Shown here: in pieces, positions 54,173-62,677 of the stretch
Layout of the letters: each line of letters opens with the position of its first letter
Numbering within the stretch: the stretch's first letter is position 1
Source of the DNA: JAVKFY01 sp040223615
Lineage (GTDB): Bacteria > Pseudomonadota > Alphaproteobacteria > GCA-2731375
Assembly (NCBI GenBank): GCA_040223615.1
Contig: JAVKFY010000008.1
Location: 1-64,000 of the forward strand
Length of the DNA: 64,000 bases
Direction of reading: 5' to 3'
Notes under the pieces: generated by a model
What the model saw: the letters and a program-made list of their open reading frames with translations, nothing else
Database searches by the model: none
What the model was told of the DNA's origin: nothing
Translations under genes and position numbers: made by a program

Positions 54173-54914
54173 CGCGCGACTCCGCCAGATAGACGGCGCG
54201 GACGTCGGCGTTGCGGGCGATCTCATCCGGCGCGCCCTGCACCAGCACCTTGCCGCCGACCAGGACGGTGACCGCGCTCGCGAAGCGGAACACCACGTCC
54301 ATGTCGTGTTCGATGATCAGCACCGCGAGGTCCTGCCCCAGTGCCTCCACCGCTTCGAGCATCCGGTGGCTCTCGGCTGATGGGACGCCGGCCGTCGGTT
54401 CGTCCAGCAACAGCACGCGCGGCTTCAGCGCCAGGGCCAGGGCCAGTTCCAGCATGCGTTGCAAGCCGTACGGCACCGCCGCGACGGCGGTGTCCGCGAC
54501 AGCCGTCAAGTCGAGCTGGACCAGCAGGTCGGCGGCCTCGTCGATCAGGTCGGCGCGCCGGCGTAGCGGCGTCCAGAAGACCGAGGCGGCGCCACGGCGT
54601 TCGGCGACGGCCAGCGCGACGTTTTCCAGCACCGTAAGACCGGCGAACAACTGGTTGATCTGGAAGGTGCGGACCAGGCCGCGTTTCACCCGCTGCGCCT
54701 CGCCCAGGCGCGTGATGTCGCGGCCGTCGAGCATTACCCGCCCGTCGCTCGGTGCCAGCGCGCCGGTCAGCAGGTTGACGAAGGTGGTCTTGCCGGCACC
54801 GTTCGGCCCGATCAGCGCGTGCCGGTCGCCGGGCCCAAGCTCGAAGTCGATGCCGTCGGCGACCACGAGCTGGCCGAAGCTCTTGTACAGGGCGTGGGTG
54901 GCCAGAAGGCTCAT
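54165..54914 (-). CDS. livG: Branched-chain amino acid-type ABC transporter ATPase LivG
   Basis: 249 residues from ATG 54914, overlapping livM by ATGA. Walker A is GPNGAGKTT (36-44), RTFQINQLFAGLTVLENV is the LivG Q-loop, Walker B is RVLLLDEPTAGVP and the H-loop is IEHDMDVVFRFA. The signature helix reads VPYGLQRMLELALAL instead of LSYGxQRxLEIARAL, a slightly degenerate form. A longer open frame to 55394 is not used. Confidence 0.92.
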   Translation of the reverse strand: MSLLATHALYKSFGQLVVADGIDFELGPGDRHALIGPNGAGKTTFVNLLTGALAPSDGRVMLDGRDITRLGEAQRVKRGLVRTFQINQLFAGLTVLENVALAVAERRGAASVFWTPLRRRADLIDEAADLLVQLDLTAVADTAVAAVPYGLQRMLELALALALKPRVLLLDEPTAGVPSAESHRMLEAVEALGQDLAVLIIEHDMDVVFRFASAVTVLVGGKVLVQGAPDEIARNADVRAVYLAESRDD

Positions 54915-55897
54915 CGCCGCCACCGCTGCCACAGCCGCACCGCCACGCCGGCGATGCCGTCGCGCGCGAACAGCACCAGGCAGACCAGGACCAGGCCGAT
55001 GCCGAACTCCCAGAACTCGGGACTGGCCTTGGCCAGCTCGTCCTCCAGCACCGCGTAGACCACGCCGCCGATGAACGCGCCATAGAGCCGCCCGACGCCG
55101 CCCAGGATCAGCACGATGATCACCGTGCCGGAGCGTAGGAAGCTCATCGCGTCCAAGGTGACAAAAGCGTTGGTCTGCGCGAACAGGCCGCCGGCGATGC
55201 CGGCCATGGCGCAGGCGATGGTGTAGATTTGCACTTGGCGCCAGTAGACCGGCGCGCCCAGCGCGTGCATGCGTCGGGTGTTCTCGCGCAGGCCGACCAG
55301 CGCCCGCCCGAATGGCGAGTAGACCAGCCGGCGTGCGCCCAGGAAACAGATGAACAGCACCGCCAGCACGTACCAGTAGTGCGTTCGCCCCCACAGGTCG
55401 TACTCGAAGGTGCCGAACAGCGGTGCCGGCGTGATGCCGAGCAGGCCGTCGAAACCGCCGGTCACGTCCGACCAGGCGTTTGCCGCCTCGTACAGCAGGA
55501 TCGCCGCCACCAGGGTCAGCATCAGCAGGGTCAGTCCGTGGTAGCGCAGCAGCACCACGCCGGTGAGGAAGCCATAGGCGGCGGCGACGGCGCCGGCGAC
55601 CAGCAGTCCCGAGATCGGCTCATGCCAGCCGAGGTGCGCCGACAGCATCCCCGCCGCGTAGGCGCCGATGCCAAAGTAGGCGGCGTGGCCCAGGCTGACG
55701 ATGCCGGCATAACCCAGGATCAGGTCGAGCGAGAGCGCGAACAGCACCAGGATCAGCGCCTGCGCGCCCAGCGCCATGTAGCCGGGAAAAACGAAATAGG
55801 CGGCGATCGCTGCGATCCACACCAGTGCCTCGGCCGGGTGCCAGCGCCCGAAGCCGGCCGCCCGGGCCTTGGCCGCGGCCAGCGCGTCGCCGCTCAA
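54911..55897 (-). CDS. livM: Branched-chain amino acid-type ABC permease LivM
   Basis: 328 residues from TTG 55897 (ggagc nine bases upstream, no ATG nearby). About nine membrane segments. The LivM signature runs through ILVLFALSLDLILGYAGIVSLGHAAYFGIGAYA, and the C-terminal GGVGRLYGAFIGGVVYAVLEDEL is the ATPase-contact region. It lies between livH and livG. Confidence 0.91.
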   Translation of the reverse strand: MSGDALAAAKARAAGFGRWHPAEALVWIAAIAAYFVFPGYMALGAQALILVLFALSLDLILGYAGIVSLGHAAYFGIGAYAAGMLSAHLGWHEPISGLLVAGAVAAAYGFLTGVVLLRYHGLTLLMLTLVAAILLYEAANAWSDVTGGFDGLLGITPAPLFGTFEYDLWGRTHYWYVLAVLFICFLGARRLVYSPFGRALVGLRENTRRMHALGAPVYWRQVQIYTIACAMAGIAGGLFAQTNAFVTLDAMSFLRSGTVIIVLILGGVGRLYGAFIGGVVYAVLEDELAKASPEFWEFGIGLVLVCLVLFARDGIAGVAVRLWQRWRR

Positions 55898-55901
55898 CCG
55901 C

Positions 55902-56765
55902 TCAGCTCCGCCCGGCCAGGCCCTGCGGCCGGACCAGCAGCAGCGCCAGCGTCAGCGCGTAGATGAAGAAGGCGCCGCCGTCCGGCCACAGGTACTTGCC
56001 GGCATTGTCGACGATGCCCAGCACCAGCGCGGCGAAGAACGCGCCCTTGATCGAGCCGAGCCCACCGACTGCGACCACGATCAGGAAGTAGACCAGGTAC
56101 TGCGCGGCGAAGACCGGCGACACGCCCAGCATCTCCACCGCGACGCCGCCGCCCAGCGCCGCCAGCCCGCTGCCGACCGCGAAGGTGATCATGAACAGCC
56201 GGTCGACGTCGATGCCGACGACCTGGGCCATGGTGCGGTTGTCGACGGCGGCGCGGATGCGGGCGCCGAAGCCGGTGCGCTCGAACCCGAACCACAGCAC
56301 CGCGATCAGCACCAGCCCGATGCCGATCACCACGGCGCGGAAGGTCGGAAAGCTGCGGAAGCCGAGGTCGATCTGCCCGGTGAGATAGCTCGGAAGCTGC
56401 AGCGTCTGTGGCGACGGCCCGTAGAAGAACGTGAAGCCGGCGATCGCCATGAACACCAAGCCGATGGTCAGCATCACCTGGTCGAGCTCGCGCGCCGCGT
56501 AGACGCGGGCGTAGAGCAGGCGCTCGACGGGCACGCTGGCCACCCCGACGATGACGGCGGCGGCCAGCAGCGCCAGTGGGTAGGGCAGTCCGAGCCCGCC
56601 AGTCAGGCTGGTCACCGCGTAGCCGCCGGCCATCGCGAAGGCGCCATGCGCCAGGTTGATGAACCCCATCAGGCCCATCGTCACCGACAGCCCGACCGAG
56701 ATCACGAACAGCAACATCGCGTAGGCGAGGCCGTCGAACACGATGGAGATGACGACGTCGGTCAT
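55902..56765 (-). CDS. livH: Branched-chain amino acid-type ABC permease LivH
   Basis: 287 residues. About eight membrane segments with LSVTMGLMGFINLAHGAFAMAGGYA, the LivH signature, and GFGARIRAAVDNRTMAQVVGIDVDRLF (EAA-like loop) and GGLGSIKGAFFAALVLGIVDN. It starts the permease part of the operon, 117 bp after the binding-protein gene, separated by a large hairpin. Confidence 0.92.
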   Translation of the reverse strand: MTDVVISIVFDGLAYAMLLFVISVGLSVTMGLMGFINLAHGAFAMAGGYAVTSLTGGLGLPYPLALLAAAVIVGVASVPVERLLYARVYAARELDQVMLTIGLVFMAIAGFTFFYGPSPQTLQLPSYLTGQIDLGFRSFPTFRAVVIGIGLVLIAVLWFGFERTGFGARIRAAVDNRTMAQVVGIDVDRLFMITFAVGSGLAALGGGVAVEMLGVSPVFAAQYLVYFLIVVAVGGLGSIKGAFFAALVLGIVDNAGKYLWPDGGAFFIYALTLALLLVRPQGLAGRS

Positions 56766-56792
56766 CGGCTAGATGGCGGAGGTCATTGTTCC

Positions 56793-56848
56793 CCCCACCT
56801 CACCTGCCCTCTTTGCCCTGGGGCGGAGAGGGTTGGGGCGAGGTGGGG
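56793..56848 (-). promoter_or_regulatory. Long stem-loop between livK and livH
   Basis: CCCCACCTC (56793-56801) pairs with GAGGTGGGG (56840-56848) and CCCTCT (56807-56812) pairs with AGAGGG (56827-56832), giving a long imperfect hairpin. Such a structure after a binding-protein gene usually protects the upstream mRNA or partly terminates, so that the receptor is made in excess over the permeases. The GC-rich arm is reminiscent of intergenic repeat elements; other copies elsewhere in the genome are not visible here. Confidence 0.6.
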
Positions 56849-56882
56849 TTCGACGTCGATTCAGGCGAAGGCGAGCCGATGC

Positions 56883-58082
56883 TCAATCGCCGCACTTGCC
56901 GACCTTGAGCTCCTTACAGGGGTCCTTCACCTGCGGGATGGTGTCGAGCACCTTCACCTTCAGGCGTCCGCCCTCCATGACGATCTCATGCACGTGCTCG
57001 TCCATGACGATGTCGCGCGTTTCGGGGTCGATCATGATCGGGCCGCGCGGGCTGTCGAACGACCAGCCGGCCAGCGCCTTCATCGTGCCCTCGGCGGTGA
57101 CCTTGCCATTCTGCGCCTTGATCGCGTGCGCGATCGCGGCCATGCCGTCCCAGCCGGCGACGCCCATGAAGTCCGGCGTGGTGTCGTCGCCATAGGCGGC
57201 CTTCCAGGCCTTCACGAACGCCTGGTTTGCCGGCGTGTCGTAGTCGGCCGAGTAGTGGTGCATCGTCACCAGGCCGACGCCGGCCTCGCCCATGCCCTGG
57301 AGCTGCGTGTCCTGGGTGATGTCGCCGGGTCCAATCAGCTTGATGCCGGCGTCCTTCATGCCGAGTGCGCCGAAGGTCTTGACCACGGCGGCGGCGTGGT
57401 TGCCGGCCGGCACGAAGACGTAGAAGCAGTCCGGCTTGGCGTCCTTCACCCGCTGGAAGAACGGCGTGAAGTCAGGAACTTCGCGCGGCCCGCCCATCGG
57501 GATCGCCTCGACCACCTTGCCGCCGGCCTTCTCCAGGCCCATCTGGAACGCGTTCCAGCTGTCCTTGCCGGGCGGATAGTCGGTGTAGCCGACGGCGGCG
57601 GTCTTGCAGCCGAGCTTGTCGGCCGCGTAGCCGCCCATCGGGTAGCCGGAATGCCACATCGAGAACGACACGCGCGCGATATAGGGCGACAGCTTGGTGA
57701 TCCAAGCCGTGCCGGCGTTCATGATCACCATCGGCACCTTGCCTTGCGTGACCAGCGGCGCGCTGGCCATCGCGTTCGGCGAGAAGATGAAGCCGGCCAG
57801 CAGGTCAACATTCTCGCGCGTGATCAGCTCCTGGACGGCGTTCTTGGCGATGTCGCCGCCCGGCCGCTTCGAGTCGCGCTTGATGATTTCAAGTTTATGT
57901 TCACCAAAGGCTTCGGCATGTTCTTTCATGTAAAGGTTCATGCCACGCTCGACCTGCTCGCCGAACTGCGCCGCGCCGCCGGAGAAGGTCAGCACGACGC
58001 CGACGCGCACCGTTTCGGCCACCGCCGGCAGTGCCAGCGCCGTGGTCAGCGCCGTCGCCAGCGTCCACGTCTTGATCCCCAT
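56883..58082 (-). CDS. Branched-chain amino acid-type ABC substrate-binding protein
   Basis: 399 residues from ATG 58082 (the frame is open to 58178 but the extra part has no signal sequence). Signal peptide (ATALTTALALPAVAET) then a type I receptor: VRVGVVLTFSGGAAQFGEQVERGMNLYM, FSPNAMASAPLVTQGKVPMVIMNAG and HHYSADYDTPANQAFVKAWKAAYGD. LivK/amide-type. The last residues have a Cys pair (DPCKELKVGKCGD) that could form a disulfide. The neighbouring Rieske dioxygenase makes an aromatic or related acid a more likely ligand than leucine; inference. Confidence 0.9.
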   Translation of the reverse strand: MGIKTWTLATALTTALALPAVAETVRVGVVLTFSGGAAQFGEQVERGMNLYMKEHAEAFGEHKLEIIKRDSKRPGGDIAKNAVQELITRENVDLLAGFIFSPNAMASAPLVTQGKVPMVIMNAGTAWITKLSPYIARVSFSMWHSGYPMGGYAADKLGCKTAAVGYTDYPPGKDSWNAFQMGLEKAGGKVVEAIPMGGPREVPDFTPFFQRVKDAKPDCFYVFVPAGNHAAAVVKTFGALGMKDAGIKLIGPGDITQDTQLQGMGEAGVGLVTMHHYSADYDTPANQAFVKAWKAAYGDDTTPDFMGVAGWDGMAAIAHAIKAQNGKVTAEGTMKALAGWSFDSPRGPIMIDPETRDIVMDEHVHEIVMEGGRLKVKVLDTIPQVKDPCKELKVGKCGD

Positions 58083-58190
58083 GGTGAGTGCCTCCCGTTC
58101 TGGTTCCGACGCGCAGGTGGCGTCTTCGTTATGGCAGCAATTGCGCCACGAGCGGGAATTGTTTGCAACCCAAACCAATGGGTTGGCGTG

Positions 58191-59303
58191 TCAGGCGGCG
58201 ACGGCCTCGCCGCGTTTCACCTGATCCAGCACGAACGTGCGGAACGCGCGCAGCAGGTCCATATCGAGATGGCCCTCGAAGCCGGCCATGATCTCCAGCG
58301 CCTTTTCCGGCGGCATGGCGGGCTTGTAGGCGCGTTCCTCGGCCAGGGCGGCATAGACATCGCAGATCGCGGTCAGCCGCACCGGATCGTCGAGCTGGCT
58401 GGCGTTGAGTCCGTCCGGATAGCCGCCGCCGTTGAGCTTCTCGTGGTGGTGCACGGCCATGCGCACGATGCGTTCGCTTAGGCCATGCTCGCGCAGCAGG
58501 ATGTCGCGGCTATGCGCCGGGTGCGTGCGCATCACCTGCCATTCCTCGTCGTCCAGCTTGCCGGGCTTGTCGAGGATCGCCAGCGGGATCATCGCCTTGC
58601 CGGCGTCGTGCAGGAATCCGCCGACGGTCAGTTCCTTCAGCTCGTCGCCCCGTATCCCGAGCGAGCGGGCGAAGAAGGCCAGCACGCCGCAAACGAACAT
58701 CGAGTGGCGATAAGTGTTGTCGTGGTGCTTTTGCAATGCGCCGAGCCAGCGATTGACGTTCGATTCGCCAAGCGAATGCTGAATGTTCTCGCAGGCTTGA
58801 GTGACTTTCTCCAGCGGCAGCGGCTGGCCGACGCTGGCCGCTTCGAGCATCGTATCGAAGCTGGCGACAGAACTGCGCAGAGCGCGCTCCTCGCTCGGAT
58901 GCAACGCCGACCAACTGGCTTCGACAATGGCGTTGAGGCTGGCGCGCACCGCGGCGACGATCGTCGCGTCGTCATAGGGCGGCACGAAGCAGTGCGCGGC
59001 GCCCAGCGCGCGCGCCGCGTCGACGTGCTGCAGCTTGTAGCTGCGGAACACGAACAGCGGCGTGATCGCATGGCGTGCGCAAAGGTCGCTGATCCGCGCC
59101 GCGTCGCCACCGCTGAGCCGGGCAAGGCAGAATACCGCGACTCCCGGTAACGCACCTTCCGCGTCGATGGCATCGCTCAGCGAAAGCGAACCGACCGAGA
59201 AAGCCGAGGCGACCACCGACTCGATCGTGCTCGCGGCCGCGTTGCCATCGCTGATCAACGCCACCTGGGCACTGGATTGCGTCATCGATTGTTGCTCAAT
59301 CAT
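58191..59303 (-). CDS. HD-GYP domain protein with degenerate receiver-like N-terminus
   Basis: 370 residues from ATG 59303 (gagaaag upstream). The N-terminal ~120 residues resemble a receiver (QVALISDG, then CFVPPYDDATIVAAVRASL) but lack a clear phospho-acceptor Asp and Lys. The C-terminal HD-GYP domain has His200 (HSMFVCGVL), His232-Asp233 (FLHDAGK), a THPAHS helix, HHE (286-288) and GGYP (293-296), so it keeps the HD-GYP motifs of an active cyclic-di-GMP phosphodiesterase. It is transcribed away from the FKBP gene. The second c-di-GMP hydrolase of the window. Confidence 0.9.
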   Translation of the reverse strand: MIEQQSMTQSSAQVALISDGNAAASTIESVVASAFSVGSLSLSDAIDAEGALPGVAVFCLARLSGGDAARISDLCARHAITPLFVFRSYKLQHVDAARALGAAHCFVPPYDDATIVAAVRASLNAIVEASWSALHPSEERALRSSVASFDTMLEAASVGQPLPLEKVTQACENIQHSLGESNVNRWLGALQKHHDNTYRHSMFVCGVLAFFARSLGIRGDELKELTVGGFLHDAGKAMIPLAILDKPGKLDDEEWQVMRTHPAHSRDILLREHGLSERIVRMAVHHHEKLNGGGYPDGLNASQLDDPVRLTAICDVYAALAEERAYKPAMPPEKALEIMAGFEGHLDMDLLRAFRTFVLDQVKRGEAVAA

Positions 59304-59582
59304 GGCTTTCTCGTCTGGGCGATACGGCAATACTGGCGTGTGATCGGTAAACAGTTGGTTATTGACGAAAGGTACCAGTTGGAACAAAGCGCAACGTATT
59401 AGCAATAAAGGTAACAATAGCCGTGATCGAGCGTCCTTCGCCGTGCGCACCGAATTTGCTATATTGGCTGATCATTGACTTAGGCCGCGTCGTTCTCGTT
59501 CGTTTGGCAACCATCGCCAACGGATCGATGGGGATCGGGCGTGCGGGCGCGGCGCTGCGGAATGGCAAGCGAGGTGACAGGA

Positions 59583-60020
59583 ATGACGACAGCGAAAGCG
59601 GGCGATACGGTCCGAGTGCATTACACCGGCACCCTGGATGACGGCACCCAGTTCGACAGTTCGGCGGGCCGCGATCCGCTGGAATTCGCCGTCGGCGGTG
59701 GCCAGGTGATTGCCGGCTTCGACAACGCGGTTCAGGGCATGACGGTGGGCGAGAGCGTTACCGTCGACATCCCCGCCGACGAGGCCTATGGCGCGCGCGA
59801 GGAGTCGCTGGTTCACGACGTGCCGCGCGATGCGCTGCCCGATGACATGCAGCCCGAGGTCGGCATGCCGCTACAGGCCCAGGCGCAGAATGGCCAGGTG
59901 GTGCGGCTGGTGGTGACCGCGGTCGCCGAGGAGGCGATCACCGTCGACGGCAACCATCCGCTGGCCGGCAAGGACTTGTCGTTCGAGATCGAGCTGGTCG
60001 AGATCGTCCAGGCCGCTTAG
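59583..60020 (+). CDS. FKBP-type peptidyl-prolyl isomerase (SlyD-like)
   Basis: 145 residues from ATG 59583 (gaggtgacagg upstream). FKBP core is DTVRVHYTGTLDDGTQFDSSAG, then PLEFAVGGGQVIAGFDNAVQGMTVGE. An insert with the SlyD-type IF-domain features (AYGAREESLVHDVPRDALPDDM and VDGNHPLAGKDLSFEIELVEI) follows. It catalyses prolyl isomerisation and acts as a chaperone; the His-rich SlyD tail that binds nickel is absent. Confidence 0.92.
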   Translation: MTTAKAGDTVRVHYTGTLDDGTQFDSSAGRDPLEFAVGGGQVIAGFDNAVQGMTVGESVTVDIPADEAYGAREESLVHDVPRDALPDDMQPEVGMPLQAQAQNGQVVRLVVTAVAEEAITVDGNHPLAGKDLSFEIELVEIVQAA

Positions 60021-60103
60021 GGCGACGCGCAACCGCATGCCGCCGTCTCTCGACGTGGGCAGCGTCCCCCGATCGAGTGGGGGCAGGCGCTGTCGAGCGC
60101 GAG

Positions 60104-60505
60104 CTAGGCGCCGGGCGGCAGTTCCGTGGTGTGATCGGTCGGTTGCGGCGTTGCCGTCAGCACGGTGACCCCATCGGCCGACTTGAAGCGGTGCCAGCAC
60201 CCCTGCGGTACCACCGTCAGCATGCCGGTCTTCAAGTCAAGGTCGACCGGGCCATCGTCGGTCACGATGGTGAGCGTGGTGGCACCGTCGAGGATGTGCA
60301 CCAGTTCGTCGCCCATCCGGTGCCGCTCCCACGGACTTTCACCCCGAAACCGGCCGGTGAAGATGCTGCCCTCGCGAAAATCCGCCAGCGTGGCGAACGC
60401 GGCCGAGGCCTCCTCGGCGGGCGTGTCGGGGCGCCGGCCGTCCAGCATTGGCCGTCCCGCCAGCGCATCGGCGATGGAGATGGCCTTCGGCGTGGTGTCC
60501 GTCAT
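60104..60505 (-). CDS. Cupin-domain protein
   Basis: 133 residues from ATG 60505. The single cupin domain has SPWERHRMGDELVHILDGATTLTI (HxHx-like with His and Glu) and KTGMLTVVPQGCWHRFKSADGV (second cupin motif PxGxxH). It could bind a metal and a small substrate; function not determinable. The open frame to 61645 covers the antisense of the hydantoinase gene and is not coding. Confidence 0.82.
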   Translation of the reverse strand: MTDTTPKAISIADALAGRPMLDGRRPDTPAEEASAAFATLADFREGSIFTGRFRGESPWERHRMGDELVHILDGATTLTIVTDDGPVDLDLKTGMLTVVPQGCWHRFKSADGVTVLTATPQPTDHTTELPPGA

Positions 60506-60613
60506 CGATCCTGTCCTTGGCTTGCGCGCGCAGTTTAACGTGCTTCGTGCAACAAGGCTTTGACTCCGTCGCCCGCCCTGCCGTCTCATGTTGCAGGTGC
60601 GAAGCGGGGCGGC

Positions 60614-62677
60614 ATGAGCGGACTGCGGATCGGGATCGACACCGGCGGAACCTTCACCGACATCGTCGCGGTGGATGGCGCCAGCGGCGCCATGCGCGTC
60701 ACCAAGGTGCCCTCGACCCCGGCCAATCCCGCCGTTGGCCTGGTCAACGGCGTCAACGACATCCTGGGCGCGATGAACCTGCCGGCCAGCGCCGTCGACG
60801 GACTGGCGCACGGCACCACGGTGGCGACCAACGCGCTGCTGCAAGGTCAGATCGACAGCCTGGGCCTGATCGTCACCGAGGGCTTCCGGCATGTGCTGGA
60901 AATCGCCCGCCAGTCGGTGCCCGACGGCTACGGCAACAGCTATTTCTGGGTCAAGCCGGACCGGCTGGTACCGCTGCACCTGGTGCGCGAGGCCGGCGGC
61001 CGGCTCAACGTGCGCGGCGAGGAGTTGCGGCCGCTGGACGAAGCCTCGGTGCGTGCTGCCGCCGAGTTGTTCAAGGCCGAGGGCATCCAGGCGATCGGCA
61101 TCTGCCTGATCCACGCCTACGCCAACGACGCGCACGAACGGCGCGTCGCCGAAATCGTGCGCCAGGTCTATCCGGAGGCGGCGTTGTCGCTGTCCTGCGA
61201 GGTGCTGCCCGAATACCGCGAGTACGAGCGCGCGGTGACCACGCTGGTCGACGCCTACGTGAAGCCCTACATCGCGCGCTACCTGGCCCGCGTCGCCGAC
61301 GAGCTTGGCGACGATCTGCGCGCCAAGCCGTTCCTGGTGATGCAATCCTCCGGCGGGGTGATGAGCGCCGACCAGGTCACCGGCAAGCCGATCACCACCG
61401 CGCTGTCGGGGCCGGCCGCCGGCGCGCTGGGCTCCGCCGTGATCGCCGAGCTGGCTGGCTTCCCCAACATCGTCACCTTGGACGCCGGTGGTACCTCGAC
61501 CGACCTGTGCCTGATCGAGAAGGGCGAGCCGCACCTGACCAATGCCGGCAGTGTCGGGCCGTTTCCGGTGCGCCTGCCGATGATCGACGTGCGCACCATC
61601 GGCACCGGCGGCGGTTCCATCGCCTGGGTCAGCCCGGAAGGCCATTTGAAAGTCGGCCCGCGTTCAGCCGGGGCCGTGCCGGGGCCGATGTGCTACCCCT
61701 GTGGCGGCGACGAACCGGCGCTGACCGACGCGAACCTGGTGCTTGGCCGGTTGCCGCCGGCACTGATTGGCGGCGGCATCGCGCTCGACGTGGACCGTGC
61801 GCGGGGCGGCATCGCCGATCTGGCGCGGCGCCTCAACAGCGACCTGAGCGTCGAGCGCCTGGCCGAGGGCATCGTCGAGATCGCCAACTGGAACCAGGCC
61901 AACTGCATTTACCAGATGACCATCCAGCGCGGCATCGATCCGCGCGACTTCGCGCTGCTGTCGTTCGGTGGCGCCGGGCCGGCGCAGTCGGCCGCGGTGA
62001 TGGATCTGATGAAGATGCGCGCCTGCCTGGTGCCACCCGATCCCGGCAACCTCTCGGCCTTTGGATTGCTGGCGGTCGACTGGCGCTCCGACCACATCCT
62101 TACCAAGGTGATGCCGGAGGCCGAGATCGACCTCGCTGCCGTCGCCGACATCTACGATCGGCTGGAGGCCGAGGCGCGCGACACGCTGGCCCGCGACGGC
62201 ATCGCCGCCGACCGCGTGCGCCTCGCGCGCCAGGCCGACGTGCGCTACGCCGGCCAGTCGATGGAGACCCGCGTCGCGGTACCCGGCGGCACTGTCGACG
62301 CCGCGTTCCTGCAGCTACTGATCGACGCGTTCCACACCGCGCACACACGCCTGTTCGGCTACGACTACAAGGGCGAGCAACCGGTCGAGCTGGTGAACTT
62401 CTGCGTCTCCGGTTTCGGCACCATCGACCGTCCGTCGCTGCCGACCTTGCCGACGGGCGAGGGCGTCACCCCGGCGCCGAAGGGCGAGCGGCCGGTGTTC
62501 GTCGACGGCGACTGGCGCACCACCCCGGTCTACGATCGCGCCGCGCTGCCCGGCGGCTGGCGCGCTTCGGGCCCGCTGGTGGTCGAGGAGTTCGGTTCGA
62601 CCACCATGGTGTTCCCGAACCAGCGGCTGACTGTCGACCCGCACGGTATCCTGATCATCGAACCGGAGGCGTCATGA
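60614..62677 (+). CDS. Hydantoinase/oxoprolinase A-type subunit (HyuA-like)
   Basis: 687 residues from ATG 60614 (GGGGCGGC upstream). The ASKHA ATPase fold is seen in GIDTGGTFTDIVAVDG (phosphate 1), TLDAGGTSTDLCLIEKG (phosphate 2) and LLSFGGAGPAQSAAVMD. It belongs to the N-methylhydantoinase A/acetone carboxylase beta/5-oxoprolinase superfamily and should hydrolyse a cyclic amide or carboxylate with ATP. It overlaps the B subunit by ATGA. Confidence 0.91.
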   Translation: MSGLRIGIDTGGTFTDIVAVDGASGAMRVTKVPSTPANPAVGLVNGVNDILGAMNLPASAVDGLAHGTTVATNALLQGQIDSLGLIVTEGFRHVLEIARQSVPDGYGNSYFWVKPDRLVPLHLVREAGGRLNVRGEELRPLDEASVRAAAELFKAEGIQAIGICLIHAYANDAHERRVAEIVRQVYPEAALSLSCEVLPEYREYERAVTTLVDAYVKPYIARYLARVADELGDDLRAKPFLVMQSSGGVMSADQVTGKPITTALSGPAAGALGSAVIAELAGFPNIVTLDAGGTSTDLCLIEKGEPHLTNAGSVGPFPVRLPMIDVRTIGTGGGSIAWVSPEGHLKVGPRSAGAVPGPMCYPCGGDEPALTDANLVLGRLPPALIGGGIALDVDRARGGIADLARRLNSDLSVERLAEGIVEIANWNQANCIYQMTIQRGIDPRDFALLSFGGAGPAQSAAVMDLMKMRACLVPPDPGNLSAFGLLAVDWRSDHILTKVMPEAEIDLAAVADIYDRLEAEARDTLARDGIAADRVRLARQADVRYAGQSMETRVAVPGGTVDAAFLQLLIDAFHTAHTRLFGYDYKGEQPVELVNFCVSGFGTIDRPSLPTLPTGEGVTPAPKGERPVFVDGDWRTTPVYDRAALPGGWRASGPLVVEEFGSTTMVFPNQRLTVDPHGILIIEPEAS

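Noticed and set aside
55869..58481. An 870-codon open frame on the plus strand opposite the Liv genes
   Set aside because: Low-complexity Gln/His/Arg protein with no fold; the minus-strand Liv genes have clear motifs and coupled starts and stops.
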